64,000 nucleotides of DNA, from positions 1,736,001-1,800,000 of the forward strand of contig JBCAQO010000011.1 of NCBI GenBank assembly GCA_039111635.1, in the 5' to 3' direction. Numbering within the stretch: position 1 is the first letter of the stretch; every line of letters begins with the position of its first letter. Source of the stretch: Heterobasidion occidentale (lineage: Eukaryota; Basidiomycota; Agaricomycetes; Russulales; Bondarzewiaceae). A program made the position numbers and the translations under genes. Shown here piece after piece: positions 41,536-53,072 of this stretch. Under the pieces are notes generated by a model. The model saw only the letters and a list, made by a program, of their open reading frames with translations, searched no databases and had not been told where the DNA came from.

Positions 41536-43193
41536 ATACAAGTCTTCGGCGCTTGGCGGGTGCACCGATGGTAGGGGCGGGTCTCCTCAGATGAACTTCG
41601 TCGAAGGTGGGGATGTTCCGAGCGGGGTATCCGGTCCAGTTCGCGGTGTCGATTAAATGATCCAACGCCTGCTTGTGGTATCCGTATTCTTCAGCCGTCC
41701 TATCCATCTGTAGACGAAGGCGCCGGGACTGCATGCGATGCCTGTCATAGTCTTGAAGAAAGCCGCGCGCCGTAACATCCGTTCTCTGGCGAATGCCCGT
41801 GATTGGACATCCCACGACGAGATGGCCGGCGCGTCCACATTCCCAGCAGTACGAGTGGCGGGGTCGGTGGGTGGAGAAGGCGGGAGAGTAGGCGGGTTAG
41901 GCCAGACGTTTTCGGAGTCCAGTGCGTCTGCAGGCCATCCCTCTTCAGTTGCGACAGGAACGTCCGGCGACTGGGGGGAGGCTTCGTCGACAATGATAGG
42001 ACGGGTGAGGTCGTCGCCGAGTAGGGGGGGGATGGGGACACAGCAGGGGGTGACGGGGGTGGTACCGGTAGCGGCTGAAGTACCTGGCGATCCCGGACGA
42101 CTTGTTCGGGGTCGTAAGGGGGACTGGTGGGTCGCGTGAATTCGGCGGTCTCCTCGTCGGTGGGCTGAAAGGGGTTTACCGCCGGGAGATCGGGCTCGGG
42201 GGGATCGACTGTCATGGGTTCCTCAGCGTCGATCTGGTGAAACCCCTGTTCCTGTATATCCGGTTTTGTCATAACCCAGGGCCTAACGTTATCCTCCGGG
42301 GTACATCCGCCGGGCCAGTAGCACGCAATGGGGTGAACCCCTCGACTGTTAAGCGGGAAGGAGTGGGTCGGCAGTAGCCCTTTAGGGACATACTCTTCGA
42401 TCTCCAGACGTGCTCCATTATGTCCTGCGAATCGGAACCAGCGGATCGTGTTTTCCTTGTAGCGGATTCGAGCCAGTACGTCGAGCCAGGCGGGTATGGA
42501 GTGCGCCTGTATGAGGATGGAGCTGGTGGTAAATATCCCTCCCAGTCGGAAATTGACCATGTCGTTGCGGATGGCGGGGAGATTGATCAACCCTTTCATG
42601 CGGTAGGAGGTGACGGTGAGGTTGGCGAGGAGGATGGCTTGGGTCTGGTTGAGTGGTCCAGAGAAAACCTGATAGGCTTGCGCCCAGACTGCCTGCTGTA
42701 AATAGAAAAGGAATGCACGAGGGTTCCTCAAGCCAGGCTGGTTCAGAATGATAGGGGCTTCATCCTCGGCGAGTGTGAGGTGGTAGATGCTATTATTCGT
42801 CGTTAGGTCCTGGTAGAGACGGATGTCGTGAAGGGGATTGGGTATGGCGCGGATTCGGATGCGAGGGTTTTCGTTGTGAATGGCGAAAGCCAATGGAGGA
42901 ACGGCGATGTGGGGGTTTGGCATTTCAGCCGGGAAACGGGGAATAACAAACTCAGTAAGGGGATCCGCGACCGGGACGCCTTCCGAGGGGATGTCATCCT
43001 CGCTGTCGTAATCCGAGTCAGTGTCGTCAACGAGCGTGGGCGTGGTAGTGGGCGGGGAGATGGTGCGAAGGATGAAGGGGTTGGGGGAGGAGGTGTTGGA
43101 GGCGTGAGGGGAAGTAGCGGAAGACATTCTGATGTTGCTAAGAATATAGCGGGGGGAGTTGTGTAAGAAGAGGTGTGTGGGGGCAAAGGACAT
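41534..43193 (-). pseudogene. Gypsy-A ORF3, inner copy, one frameshift
   Basis: The start at 43193 (MSFAPTHLFLHNSPRYIL) or at the downstream Met (MSSATSPHASNT) gives the same protein as the outer ORF3, up to a G/C homopolymer near 42030. There a length change shifts the frame. The C-terminal part with the CCHC knuckle resumes in another frame and ends at 41534. The core (AFLFYLQQAVWAQAYQVFSG, NQTQAILLANLTVTSYRMKG, IRYKENTIRWFRF, EEYVPKGLLPTHSFPLN) is strongly conserved with the outer copy. The upstream TATA box is conserved (43244-43251). Confidence 0.75.
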
Positions 43194-43246
43194 TCGAGTT
43201 ATAGCTGGGATGCTGAGGAATGTCTCTGTTCGATACAAGGTGTCTT

Positions 43247-43411
43247 TTATACGACGGAGGAGACGCCAATGGTGGCAGCAGCGTGAACAGATCCGAGAAC
43301 AAGGGCGATGGCGATGGAGACAGCGGTGAGAGCAAGAGTCGCGACAACGGTGTAAACGGCTACTGTGGATAGAGTGGGGTCGAAAGGGGTCATAGTCGTT
43401 TGCCTGGCCAT
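43247..43411 (-). CDS. Gypsy-A membrane micro-ORF, inner copy
   Basis: 54 residues, MARQTTMTPFDPTLSTVAVY, then a single hydrophobic helix of about 23 residues (TVVATLALTAVSIAIALVLG), then HAAATIGVSSVV-stop. It differs from the outer copy at two positions (L/V and I/V), both conservative. It starts inside the end of pol in another frame, and its stop codon forms part of the ORF3 TATA box. Confidence 0.55.
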   Translation of the reverse strand: MARQTTMTPFDPTLSTVAVYTVVATLALTAVSIAIALVLGSVHAAATIGVSSVV

Positions 43412-46400
43412 GCCAATCCTCGGTTGGTCTGCTTTTGTAGCTCCTGGTATGCTTGAGTCCGCCAATTAGAGTTGTCCGATCGCTTCTGCTGCAGCTTTGA
43501 TCGAGACGAATCTATATTGGGCTTCTTTGGCTGCGCTTCTCGATCGTTGATCGCCGGTGGTGGCACTTTTGATCGAGGAACCAGGGGCGGCCTCTTTAGC
43601 TGCGTCATTCGTTTGTTGATCTCTTCCATGATCTGGGGGATAGCTAATCCTGTAGCGAGAAGCTTCTTTCCGATCGGATGCTTCTCGAGCTTCTTTCTGA
43701 TTTGATCTTCTTCGGCTACTCTGTTGAGTTCTAATTCGATCACCAGGGCCAGAATGGAGGCTTCCATTCCTTTGACTGCCCGAGGGTGCCGGCGGTAGAA
43801 GTCCTTTATGGCTTCTTGTGCGTTAGTGACGTTTGCCGCGGCTTCCCAAGAGTTGTCCGATTCCGGGTAGCCCTTCCATTTGATCAGGTACTGCAGGATC
43901 TTCCATCGTCCGAAGCGCCTAGCTCCGACAATGGCTTCGACTTCGAATTCTTCTTGCCCTTCGATCAGGTCCGGAGCCGGTTTAGGGTAGTTCGGGCCAT
44001 AGACTTCGTTTTCCTTGTAGGGCGTGAGTCGACTAGCATGGAAGACGTCGTGAATGCGCTTCCAGCTGTTGGGCAGTTTCAACCTGAAGTTGACATTTCC
44101 TATGGTGTCAGTGATTTCAAATGGCCCAAAGCGTTTGGGTCTCAGTTTCTCTGATGGGTGATCGGTGTGGATGTTCTTCCCATCAAGCCATACTTGATCT
44201 CCTTTCTTGAAAGGCGGCAGGTCCGTTCCAAAACGGTCATGCTGGATCCTCATGGCTTCGGCTGCTATTTCGAGGCTGGCTTGTGCTTCCTTCCTAGCAC
44301 GTTGCAGAGCTTCGAGGCGAGCGTCGGCGGTGGGGACATTCGTGTTTCCGATGATGGCTGGGTAAGCCCGTGGTTGATATCCATGGAGAAGTTCAAATGG
44401 TGACTTCTGCGTGGCTGAGTGCTGATGGGTGTTGTGGGCGTATTCCGCGTAGGGGATTAGTCCGGCCCAATCGTCCTGTGAAGAGCTGCAAAATGCTCTT
44501 AGGTATTGTTCCAGTTCCTGATTCATTCGTTCCGTAGCACCGTCCGTCTGCGGGTGATAGGCTGTGCTTAAAGCGGATTTGATTCCTAATTCTTTGAGTA
44601 GGGCTTGTGCTACTTTTGAAGCGAATTGAGTTCCTCTATCCGATATGATTTTATCTGGCAGTCCATAGCGTCTCCAGGTGTTTTCTAGCAAGATTTTGGC
44701 CGTTCCATCAGAGTCGATGGTTTTCAGGCATGGAGTTATTACTGCAGTTTTGGTGAATCGATCGGTTACTACATGTAGCGAGTCGTATCCGTTTGATTCT
44801 GGTAGATCTGTAATAAAATCCATGGTTATTGTTCCGAAGGGTCGATCTGGAATTTCTGTTGGTTGTAGGGGCACCATAGTAGGATGTGTGTCGTTCTTGG
44901 TGGATTGACATATGGCGCATCCTTCCACATATTGGTGCACTGTGTTTGATATTCCTGGCCAAGTGAATTCTTGTCCGACTAATGCTAGAGTTCCCCTTTG
45001 TCCTGGATGTCCTGCTGCTAGATTGTCATGGTTTAATTTGATGATATCTTGACGAAGTTGTTCGTTCCGAGGAACATATATCTTTCCTCGATGAAGGACC
45101 AATCCTTCTTCTTCGTTCCATTCTTGTAAACCTTTCTTCATGTTTCGAGGTCCTAAGGTTTTAATCTTGGCTAAGGTTTCTAATAGCCATTCGTCTTTCC
45201 TGTTTTCTTCAATGATTCGTTTCCGGAGGTCTTCATCTATTATGGTAACGCCTCCTCGTCCAGTTGCCCTGATGTGAAGTATTTGATGAGGGTCCCAACT
45301 GTTGTCTGTATAAATGGCATTGATTTCTGCGAAAGGTCTTCGGATATTTTCTGTGTCATTGAAAAGTTTGGGCTCCAAGAGTGTTTCGCCTGAATTGTCA
45401 AATTCCACCCCCTTTTTATGGTCTGGACGCCGTGACAGACCGTCGGATTTATTAGTGACTCCTGCCTTGTGCGTCAACTTGTAGTCGAAACGCGAGAGGT
45501 AGAGTGACCATCGTGCTTGTCGACGGTTTAGTTTCTGGCTTGAACGGAACCATTCGAGGTTCTTGTGGTCCGTCCAGACGTCTACCGGGTGGTCGGCGCC
45601 CTCCAAATAGTGTCGCCAAGCTTCAAAAGCTCGAACGACCGCTAGCAACTCTTTATCATAGATTGGGTAGTTGCGTTCTGTCGGTGAGAGCGACTTGGAA
45701 ATATAAGCACATGGGTGCCATTTTCCATCTTCGGCGACTTGTGATAAAACTGCTCCGGTGGCGAAGTCGGAAGCGTCGCATTCAATGCGAAACGGATTCC
45801 TTGTGTCTGGCATAACGAGCACCGGAGATTCTGTAAATATTCGTTTTAGCGTTTGAAACGCTTCTTCGCATGCTGGTGTCCAATCCCAGGTGCGTTCTTT
45901 CTGTGTTAACTCAAATAGCGGTCGTGCTATCTTTGAGTAATCTTTGATAAACCTGCGATAAAAGTTGCAAAAACCTAAAAATGATTGCACTTCTTTGACT
46001 TTTCCCGGAGTTGGCCAGTCCATAATGCCGGCCACTTTAATCGGGTCCATTTCCAGATGTCCGTGTGATATAACATATCCAAGGTAGTCGATTTTCTTTT
46101 TGTGGAAATGGCATTTCGAGGGTTGTAGGTACAGATCGTTGTCCTGTAAGATCTGTAAAACCTTTCGAACTGTCTTGATGTGGTCGTCCATTGTTTTAGA
46201 AAACTAGGATGTCGTCCATATAGATTGCCACTAGTCCGGCATAGATGAGGTCTTTGAAGAGGGCGTTCATCATAGTTTGGAATGTTGCCGGCGAGTTGGT
46301 TAATCCAAAGAACATTACCAGAGGTTCGTACATTCCTAAATTGGTGACGAACGCGGCCAGTTTCTCGCTTCCTTCCTTCATGCGTACGTTGTTATATCCT

Positions 46401-47910
46401 GTATCAACATCCATTAGTGAAAAGTATACGGCTTCGGCTAGAAGGTCCAGTAATTCTTGAATAATCGGCAAAGGGTACTTGTTCTTGATCGTTATTTCAT
46501 TGAGTTTGCGATAATCCATTACTGGTCGTAGTTTTCCGTTCTTTTTCTTGATGAAGAAGAATGGGGATGCCATGTGCGATTTGGATTCTCTGATGAATCC
46601 TTTCTGGAGGTTTTCGTCTATGAATTTCTTGAGTTCCACTTGCTCTCCAGGGCTAAGACTGTATAGCTTGGGTTTGAGCGAGTGATCCATTCCTTCTTTG
46701 ATTTCTATCTTGTGATCCCAAGGTCGAGAGAGCGGTAGCTGTCCCTTTGGTCGACCTTCGAAAACCTTCCTATAATTCCAGTATTCCTTCGGCACTATTT
46801 CTTCGAAGGATAGTTCGGGTTTCCCTTTGGCGGCTTCTTCTGCCAGTCTTTGCGAGTTGGTGTGCTTTGTTTGTTTTCCTGTCGGTGCTTTGGCAGGTTT
46901 GCTTCCTTGAGCCGGTGTGTTGGCGTGTGGAAGTTCCGTGGTTTCGGTGCGATGTATATCGACGCCTTCTTCGGAGTCGTTGTATAATTCCAGTGCCTGT
47001 AATGTTCCCGTGTCCAGGCATCTAACAAGATAGACTCCATCTTCTTCAAGATCCTTGGAGGGAAGTGCCGGAAGTCCGTCACCGTCCTCCGGAACGTCTT
47101 CTTCAGCCCATGTCGGAACCTTATAATTTCTGGTTCGGGCCTTCAGACGTTTAGCATTCAACCTTCGAGTTGTGAACTCCGGACTTGTAGGTATTGTCCG
47201 CGGATGTGGTACTGTGGTGTTTCCCACTTTCCGGCCTGGTACTGCTTTTCCCGGCTTTTGCACTGGTATTGAGTAGTCGCCGTTTGCGGTACTGTTTCCA
47301 TGCGCCGTATGCTTGGTTTAGGACGTCCTAGTTTTCTTGTAGCTCTTCTAGCTTTTACCGGTCCTCCTTTTATTTGGCAGGAGGGCGGGCATCTGGTAAA
47401 GTTGTAGCCCGTAGGCTTGCCAGTCGACTTCTGGGTTTTATGTTCCAATAACCAGTCGGTTCCTAAAATGACGTCCTCTTTTCCTATTTCCGCGATATAG
47501 AATCTTGCTGATTCTGTATGCGACCCCCCTTTTTCACCTAGAACCTGTAATTTGAGGTTGGCGAATCGCGTAATAGGTCCTCCCTTGAACTCGGTGTTCT
47601 GGACCGTACTGACTGGGATAGGGGTGGGGGTTTTGTGTGTAGTGATTCGATGCGCTTCTACGAAGCGAGGGTGCATGAAGATTCCAGTGGCTCCACTGTC
47701 CACTAGTGCCTGTGTAGCAGCTTTTCTATTCTTGCCTATGAGCATTGTCTCGAGTCGGAGCGGAGGATGGTGCACCATGTGATTTCATTTCCGAAAGATA
47801 CAATACATCTGGATGTCCATGCTCTTGGTCAGCATCTTTACTGGCCAGAGGAGCGTACCGATTTCCTGCAAGAATCCTACTCTCCACATCCGCTGCCGAT
47901 GGGAGAGGCC
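43390..47910 (-). pseudogene. Gypsy-A pol, inner copy
   Basis: The best-preserved pol in the window. The C-terminal 933 codons (43390-46191) are open: RT thumb (LYLQPSKCHFHKKKIDYLGY), RNase H ([53 protein letters not shown]), integrase H2C2 (HDNLAAGHPG, CAICQSTKN), D,D-35-E (MDFITDLPES, ISDRGTQF, TERMNQELEQY), GPF domain and chromodomain (FEVEAIVGARRFGRW, YLIKWKGYPESDNSWEA), then a 130-residue basic tail. RT and protease lie at 46196-47778. A 2-nt loss after MDDILVF (about 46192) and a 1-nt loss near 47270 break the frame. It starts in the -1 frame at the T5 run before the gag stop. Confidence 0.93.
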
Positions 47911-48930
47911 TTAAAAATTCTTCGAGTCGCTAAAGGCTCGAACTTCCTCGATTTCTTCCATGCTGAGTCCCATCATCATCTGGCGGATGTGGTTGACTCT
48001 ATTTTTTCCTTCTTCAACGTCTTCATCGTCGAATTGTCCTTCGTCCATTTCTGCTTCGCGCACAGGTCTGCGACGAGGGGGCTGGAATCTTCTCTTGGGT
48101 CGAGAAGGACAGTTGCGCGCCATGTGCCCGGGTTTCTTGCAAAAGAAGCACTTGCCTTCTTTGGCAAGTCGATCTCTCTCCGCCGGGGTAAGCTTCTTGA
48201 AGCGAGTTCGGACAGCATCGGCCTCCATTTCCGCTGCATCTACATCCATAGGTTCGTATTGGGGCTCCCTATCGTGTCGTGGGGGTGCCCTTTCGTCGTA
48301 AAATGTACGCGGCGTGTAGATTTGGAATTTTCCTTTTCGGAGGTCGTATGCTCGGTCCCTTGCAATGCGCATCCTTTCGTGTTTTTTGGCCTTCTCGACT
48401 AGTTCTTCCCATGTCCCGTCTTTAGAGGGATCTTCATAAATTCCCTTTGCCAATTCCCACTTGAGTCCTCGCAGGAAATGGGTCTTCTTGGTTTCTTCGT
48501 CCACACTGGCAAGCGCCGCAAGCTGTTCAAACAGCTGAAGGTAGGTGTTAAACGATTCCTTTCCTTGATTGACTCGGGCCAATTTGTCGCGAGCATCGGC
48601 TTCTTTGTTGAACTCCTCGAAGTCGGTGGCTATCTTTTTGCGGACAGATGTGTAGCCGATTGTGTCTGCCCAAGTGTATTTGTTCCAATCCTTCAGCGTG
48701 TTCCTGGCCTGAGTGAAGTTCCTTGCCCATATCCCTGCTGAGCCTTCTTTCATGTATGATAGAGCGTAAGCGATTTTGGCGAATTCGTTCGCATAATCCT
48801 TCTTCCTGGCCAGGAACATTAGGTCGATTTCGTGGAGGAATTGCTCGGTTCGTTTTCTGTTTCCACTAAAGGTGGTGGGCTTGGCCATAGCTGGTCCCTT
48901 GGACTCATTACTTCCAGTATCTGCCGACAT
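47911..48930 (-). CDS. Gypsy-A Gag, inner copy
   Basis: 339 residues, intact, nearly identical to the outer Gag (for example KYTWADTIGYTS versus RYTWADTVGFTS). Same knuckle CFFCKKPGHMARNC and same end EVRAFSDSKNF followed by TAA after ATTTTT. The ATG at 48930 is the first ATG after the predicted transcript start at 50707. Confidence 0.93.
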   Translation of the reverse strand: MSADTGSNESKGPAMAKPTTFSGNRKRTEQFLHEIDLMFLARKKDYANEFAKIAYALSYMKEGSAGIWARNFTQARNTLKDWNKYTWADTIGYTSVRKKIATDFEEFNKEADARDKLARVNQGKESFNTYLQLFEQLAALASVDEETKKTHFLRGLKWELAKGIYEDPSKDGTWEELVEKAKKHERMRIARDRAYDLRKGKFQIYTPRTFYDERAPPRHDREPQYEPMDVDAAEMEADAVRTRFKKLTPAERDRLAKEGKCFFCKKPGHMARNCPSRPKRRFQPPRRRPVREAEMDEGQFDDEDVEEGKNRVNHIRQMMMGLSMEEIEEVRAFSDSKNF

Positions 48931-50256
48931 TGTATCGGGCGGGGGCTCTGGATCGTTAGGTGGTTCCGGATTTCCACTTGGTGCTTCAAAATACTCCGGT
49001 TCGGGGACAAACTCCGGTGTTGGGGCTCTGAAGTCTTCTTGGGGAGTGGTTTCCTGTAAGGGGGATGTAGCGGGCGTGTTTCTTCTAGAGATTCGACTTC
49101 CACTGGCTGTTTCTCTGGGTAGAGTATGTATGTGCGGTCTTGGCGAGTCACGATGCCTATTTGCCGGTGATTCAGGCTTGTCGAAGGTCTTTCTTGCGAT
49201 GTAGTCCTCGATCTTAACAAGGTGTAGGTTGGGTCGTGCGGGGACGGTCTCTCCTCCCCAAGCTGCGTATTCGTATTCGCTCTTTCCTTGGTCTTTGAAG
49301 AATCCGGTGAGGAATCCCGCGTAGTAGAAGTGTTCTTTCCCTTCGTCGTAATAAAGTTGATCCTTGTCGACGTCTTCGGGTAAATCTCCGTAGACTTCTG
49401 CTGGGTCTGTTCTATAACCGGGAGGATATCCCGCTGCGACTTCGTCCGTGGTTCTTTATTCTTTGAAGAAGAAGGGTACTGCCTGTCTTCTTCCGGCTTG
49501 TAATGCTTCCTGTAAGTCTGGGTCCCTTTTGATAATTTCGTTGATGGAAATATCAATTTGGTCGATGAGCTGGATGATCTCGGAGAATGTGTGTCCCGAG
49601 ATGAGGGTTCGGAGATGATAAGTTTTGTGGGCGAACTCTCCTCTTCTGACAATAAAAACGATCCCTTCAATTTCTGTTCGGACTGGTGGGGAGTCAGGAG
49701 CTTCCAGTGTGTTTTTCTAGGTTGAGGAGAAGGTCCAGTGGATGAGGATTGAGACGTGGTCTCTATTCTCCTTGGTCTTGACGAGTTCCGCTCTGATTCC
49801 GTCAGTGTCGATATTCCTTGCGATGGTTCTTCTGAGATCGGGGATAACGGCGATGGGGAAATCGTCTGGTCTTCCGTCGTGTATCTCGACGCAGTTCCTT
49901 GCTCTGATGACGTCGGGCTCTCCGTTGTCTGTGAGGGTGAACGGTGTCTTTGGTTCGTTGATGAAGCAAATCCCGGAAAATCTATATCCAGTTTTAAGGA
50001 GGTCTATAAATATTTCGGGTGCTTGTTGTAGCCTGAGTGTGGCTATTCCTGAATAAACCTTTCCTGGGTTCCGGTGTCTTGCGACCTCTATAGCTCCGGG
50101 GTTGTTTATTCTTACTTGAGGAGTCGCTGCTGGGGTCGCTGTTAGGTTTACCCTGTTGGCGATTGCTAAAATGTGTTGACGGATGAGGATGAGAGAAAGA
50201 GCTGTCTCTGCTGGGATCCAGCTTGAATAGGGTAGGGATAAAAGAGCTCGTTCAAG
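48931..50256 (-). other. Gypsy-A leader, inner copy (ATG-free)
   Basis: Same organisation as the outer leader: gag-frame protein-like text with TAG (49717-49719) and TAA (49456-49458) at the same places, and no ATG on the element's strand from 50707 to the gag start. The primer site is AGCTCGTTCA (plus strand, 50245-50254), with the start motif at 50698-50707. Confidence 0.6.
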
Positions 50257-51091
50257 TGTTAGGTCGGAGACCTATCACGTGCACCGATGCACGAAGGGTC
50301 CCTAGGCTAAACCTCCACTGGTTCGTATAGTCGTAGACTCCAATGGATGAAGACGATGGATCGTCTTTGGGCTCTTTCAAGGAACTCGGGGTCGCTGTCG
50401 GCTTTGTTCTCGAAGAGATTGAGAAGGTGATCTTCGAGGTCTTCTCGATGATGAGGAGGAACCAGATGATCTTCTCCTGTCCAACAGATGACACGAGGGG
50501 GTGTCCAACTGAGAACACGGTAGGCAGCTAGCCGGTATAGAAGCGGATATGAGTAGAGGGAGGGGAGGGAAGGGAGACGAGTCCAGTGCTTCGTCAGACC
50601 GTGCAAAGAGTTTCTCAGATCTGACAGAGATCACGAAGCGTGGGCTAAGAAGGTAGCCAGACGCCGGGTGCAGTGCAGAGATCGAGTGTATTACAGGTGA
50701 ACGAGCTGAGCTTCTTAGAAGCTCATCTCGGCTATTTACGTACAGAAGTGTCTAGGGCAGGATCAAGATCTGGTCCGTGCGCTTCTCAGGTACCGAAGTC
50801 AACGATCGAGATCCGTAAGCTAGAATGCCTCATCGACCTGCCATATAACCGAATATAGTAATCCGAATCACTAATGTCCATCCACATCTTCGATCGATCA
50901 AGAACCAGGAACGGGGGTCAGGAACCAATGTCTGTCCACATCAGGAATCAGGAACTAGAAGTCAGCGTTCATGCATCAGCATGTAAATGGTAAGGAGTCA
51001 TGGAAGGCGGTCCGAGTCTGCAACAAGTCCGAAGCACTTGACCAGCCCATCCATTCACGTGCGAAGCACGTGTTAGGACGCGGTCCTAACA
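50257..51091 (-). repeat. Inner Gypsy-A 5' LTR
   Basis: 835 bp, TGTTAGGTCGGAG to GGTCCTAACA on the plus strand. Small indels (CTAGCCGG for CTAGCCCGG, and GCGGATATGAG for GCGGATGAG) relative to the outer LTR break the LTR leader ORF. TATA-like box and start motif are intact. Confidence 0.95.
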
Positions 51092-52876
51092 CTTAGCCAA
51101 GATTAAAACCTTAGGACCTCGAAACATGAAGAAAGGTTTACAAGAATGGAACGAAGAAGAAGGATTGGTCCTTCATCGAGGAAAGATATATGTTCCTCGA
51201 AACAAACAACTTCGTCAAGATATCATCAAACTAAACCATGACAATCTAGCAGCAGGACATCCAGGACAAAGGGGAACTCTAGCATTAGTCGGACAAGAAT
51301 TCACTTGGCCGGGAATATCAAACACAGTGCACCAATATGTGGAAGGATGTGCCATCTGTCAATCCACCAAAAACGACACACATCCCACCATGGTACCCCT
51401 ACAACCAACAGAAATCCCAGATCGACCCTTCGGAACAATAACCATGGATTTTATTACAGATCTACCAGAATCAAACGGATACGACTCGCTACATGTAGTA
51501 ACCGATCGATTCACCAAAACTGCAGTAATAACTCCATGCCTGAAAACTATCGACTCGGATGGAACGGCAAAAATCTTGCTAGAAAACACCTGGAGACGCT
51601 ATGGATTACCAGATAAAATCATATCGGATAGAGGAACTCAATTCGCTTCAAAAGTAGCGCAAGCCCTGCTCAAAGAATTAGGAATCAAATCCGCTTTAAG
51701 CACAGCCTATCACCCACAGACGGATGGCGCTACTGAACGAATGAATCAGGAATTGGAACAATATCTAAGAGCATTTTGCAGCTCTTCACAGGACGATTGG
51801 GCCGGACTAATCCCCTACGCGGAATACGCCCACAACACCCATCAGCACTCAGCCACGCAGAAGTCACCATTTGAACTTCTTCATGGATATCAACCACGGG
51901 CTTACCCAGCCATCATTGGAAACACGAATGTCCCCACCGCCGACGCTCGCCTTGAAGCTCTGCAACGTGCTAGGAAGGAAGCACAAGCCAGCCTCGAAAT
52001 TGCAGCCGAAGCCATGAGGATACAGCACGACCGTTTTGGAACGGACCTGCCGCCTTTCAAGAAAGGAGATCAAGTATGGCTTGATGGGAAGAACATCCAC
52101 ACCGATCACCCATCAGAGAAACTGAGACCCAAACGCTTTGGGCCATTTGAAATAACCGACACCATAGGAAATGTCAACTTCAGGTTGAAACTGCCCAACA
52201 GCTGGAAACGCATTCACGACGTCTTCCATGCTAGTCGACTCACGCCCTACAAGGAAAACGAGGTCTATGGCCCGAACTACCCTAAACCAGCTCCGGACCT
52301 GATCGAAGGGCAAGAAGAATTCGAAGTCGAAGCCATTGTCGGAGCTAGGCGCTTCGGACGATGGAAGATCCTGCAGTACCTGATCAAATGGAAGGGCTAC
52401 CCGGAATCGGACAACTCTTGGGAAGCGCGGCAAACGTCACTAACGCACAAGAAGCCATAAAGGACTTCTACCGCCGGCACCCTCGGGCAGTCAAAGGAAT
52501 GGAAGCCTCCATTCTGGCCCTGGTGATCGAATTAGAACTCAACAGAGTAGCTGAAGAAGATCAAATCAGAAAGAAGCTCGAGAAGCATCCGATCGGAAAG
52601 AAGCTTCTCGCTACAGGATTAGCTATCCCCCAGATCATGGAAGAGATCAACAAACGGATGACGCAGCTAAAGAAGCCGCCCCTGGTTCCTCGATCAAAAG
52701 TGCCACCACCGGCGATCAACGATCGAGAAGCGCAGCCAAAGAAGCCCAATGTGGATTCGTCTCGATCAAAGCTGCAGCAGAAACGATCGGACAACTCTAA
52801 TTGGCGGACTCAAGCATACCAGGAGCTACAAAAGCAGACCAACCGAGGATTGGCATGGCCAGGCAAACGACTATGA
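51092..52876 (+). pseudogene. Gypsy-A pol, outer copy, 3' part (integrase, chromodomain)
   Basis: The outer pol resumes after the inner element: KIKTLGPRNMKKGLQEW, then integrase H2C2 (LNHDNLAAGHPG, CAICQSTKN), catalytic TMDFITDLPES, IISDRGTQF and ATERMNQELEQY, and the GPF-like segment PKRFGPFEITDTIGNVNFR. The chromodomain (EFEVEAIVGARRFGRWKIL, LIKWKGYPESDNSWE) is cut by a one-base loss near 52430 (GGAAGCGCGG versus GGAAGCCGCGG in the inner copy). The C-terminal tail continues in the next frame to GLAWPGKRL-stop at 52876. Confidence 0.93.
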
Positions 52877-53019
52877 CCCCTTTCGACCCCACTCTATCCA
52901 CAGTAGCCGTTTATACCGTCGTCGCGACTCTTGCTCTCACCGCCGTCTCCATCGCCATCGCCCTTGTTCTCGGATCCCTCCACGCCGCCGCCACCATTGG
53001 CGTCTCCTCCATCGTATAA
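52855..53019 (+). CDS. Gypsy-A membrane micro-ORF, outer copy
   Basis: 54 residues from the ATG at 52855, overlapping the last 22 nt of pol in a different frame. Sequence: MARQTTMTPFDPTLSTVAVY, one predicted transmembrane helix (TVVATLALTAVSIAIALVLG), then HAAATIGVSSIV. The stop TAA at 53017-53019 lies inside the TATAAAAG box of ORF3 (53015-53022). A longer version without extra Met could start earlier at 52801. It is kept intact in both copies although pol is broken in both. I know of no named family; it could be a viroporin-like or membrane-anchoring peptide, but that is speculation. Confidence 0.55.
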   Translation: MARQTTMTPFDPTLSTVAVYTVVATLALTAVSIAIALVLGSLHAAATIGVSSIV

Positions 53020-53022
53020 AAG
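53015..53022 (+). promoter_or_regulatory. TATA box of Gypsy-A ORF3
   Basis: TATAAAAG, 58 nt before the first ORF3 ATG (53073). It is conserved in the inner copy (43244-43251 on the opposite strand). The spacing suits a start site near 53046 and a short 5' UTR, so ORF3 is probably transcribed as its own mRNA. Confidence 0.65.
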
Positions 53023-53072
53023 ACACCCTGCATCGGACGGAAACATTATTCAGCATCCCAGCTACAACTCGA

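Larger units (their letters stand above)
40690..51091 (-). mobile_element. Gypsy-A inner element, inserted in its own family's pol
   Basis: This minus-strand copy has LTRs at 40690-41522 (3') and 50257-51091 (5') and TSD CTTAG at 40685-40689 and 51092-51096. Length is 10,402 bp. It has the same gene order as the outer copy, read right to left. Removing it with one TSD restores the outer frame ETLA-KIKTLGPRN exactly as in the inner copy itself. Its LTRs differ from each other by a few indels. Inner pol has frameshifts near 46192 and 47270, and ORF3 has one near 42030. Confidence 0.97.

Noticed and set aside
49742..50056. Plus-strand 104-codon frame (also antisense at 35811-36125)
   Set aside because: It is the reverse of the Gypsy-A leader; the leader's own sense frame is the one in phase with gag.
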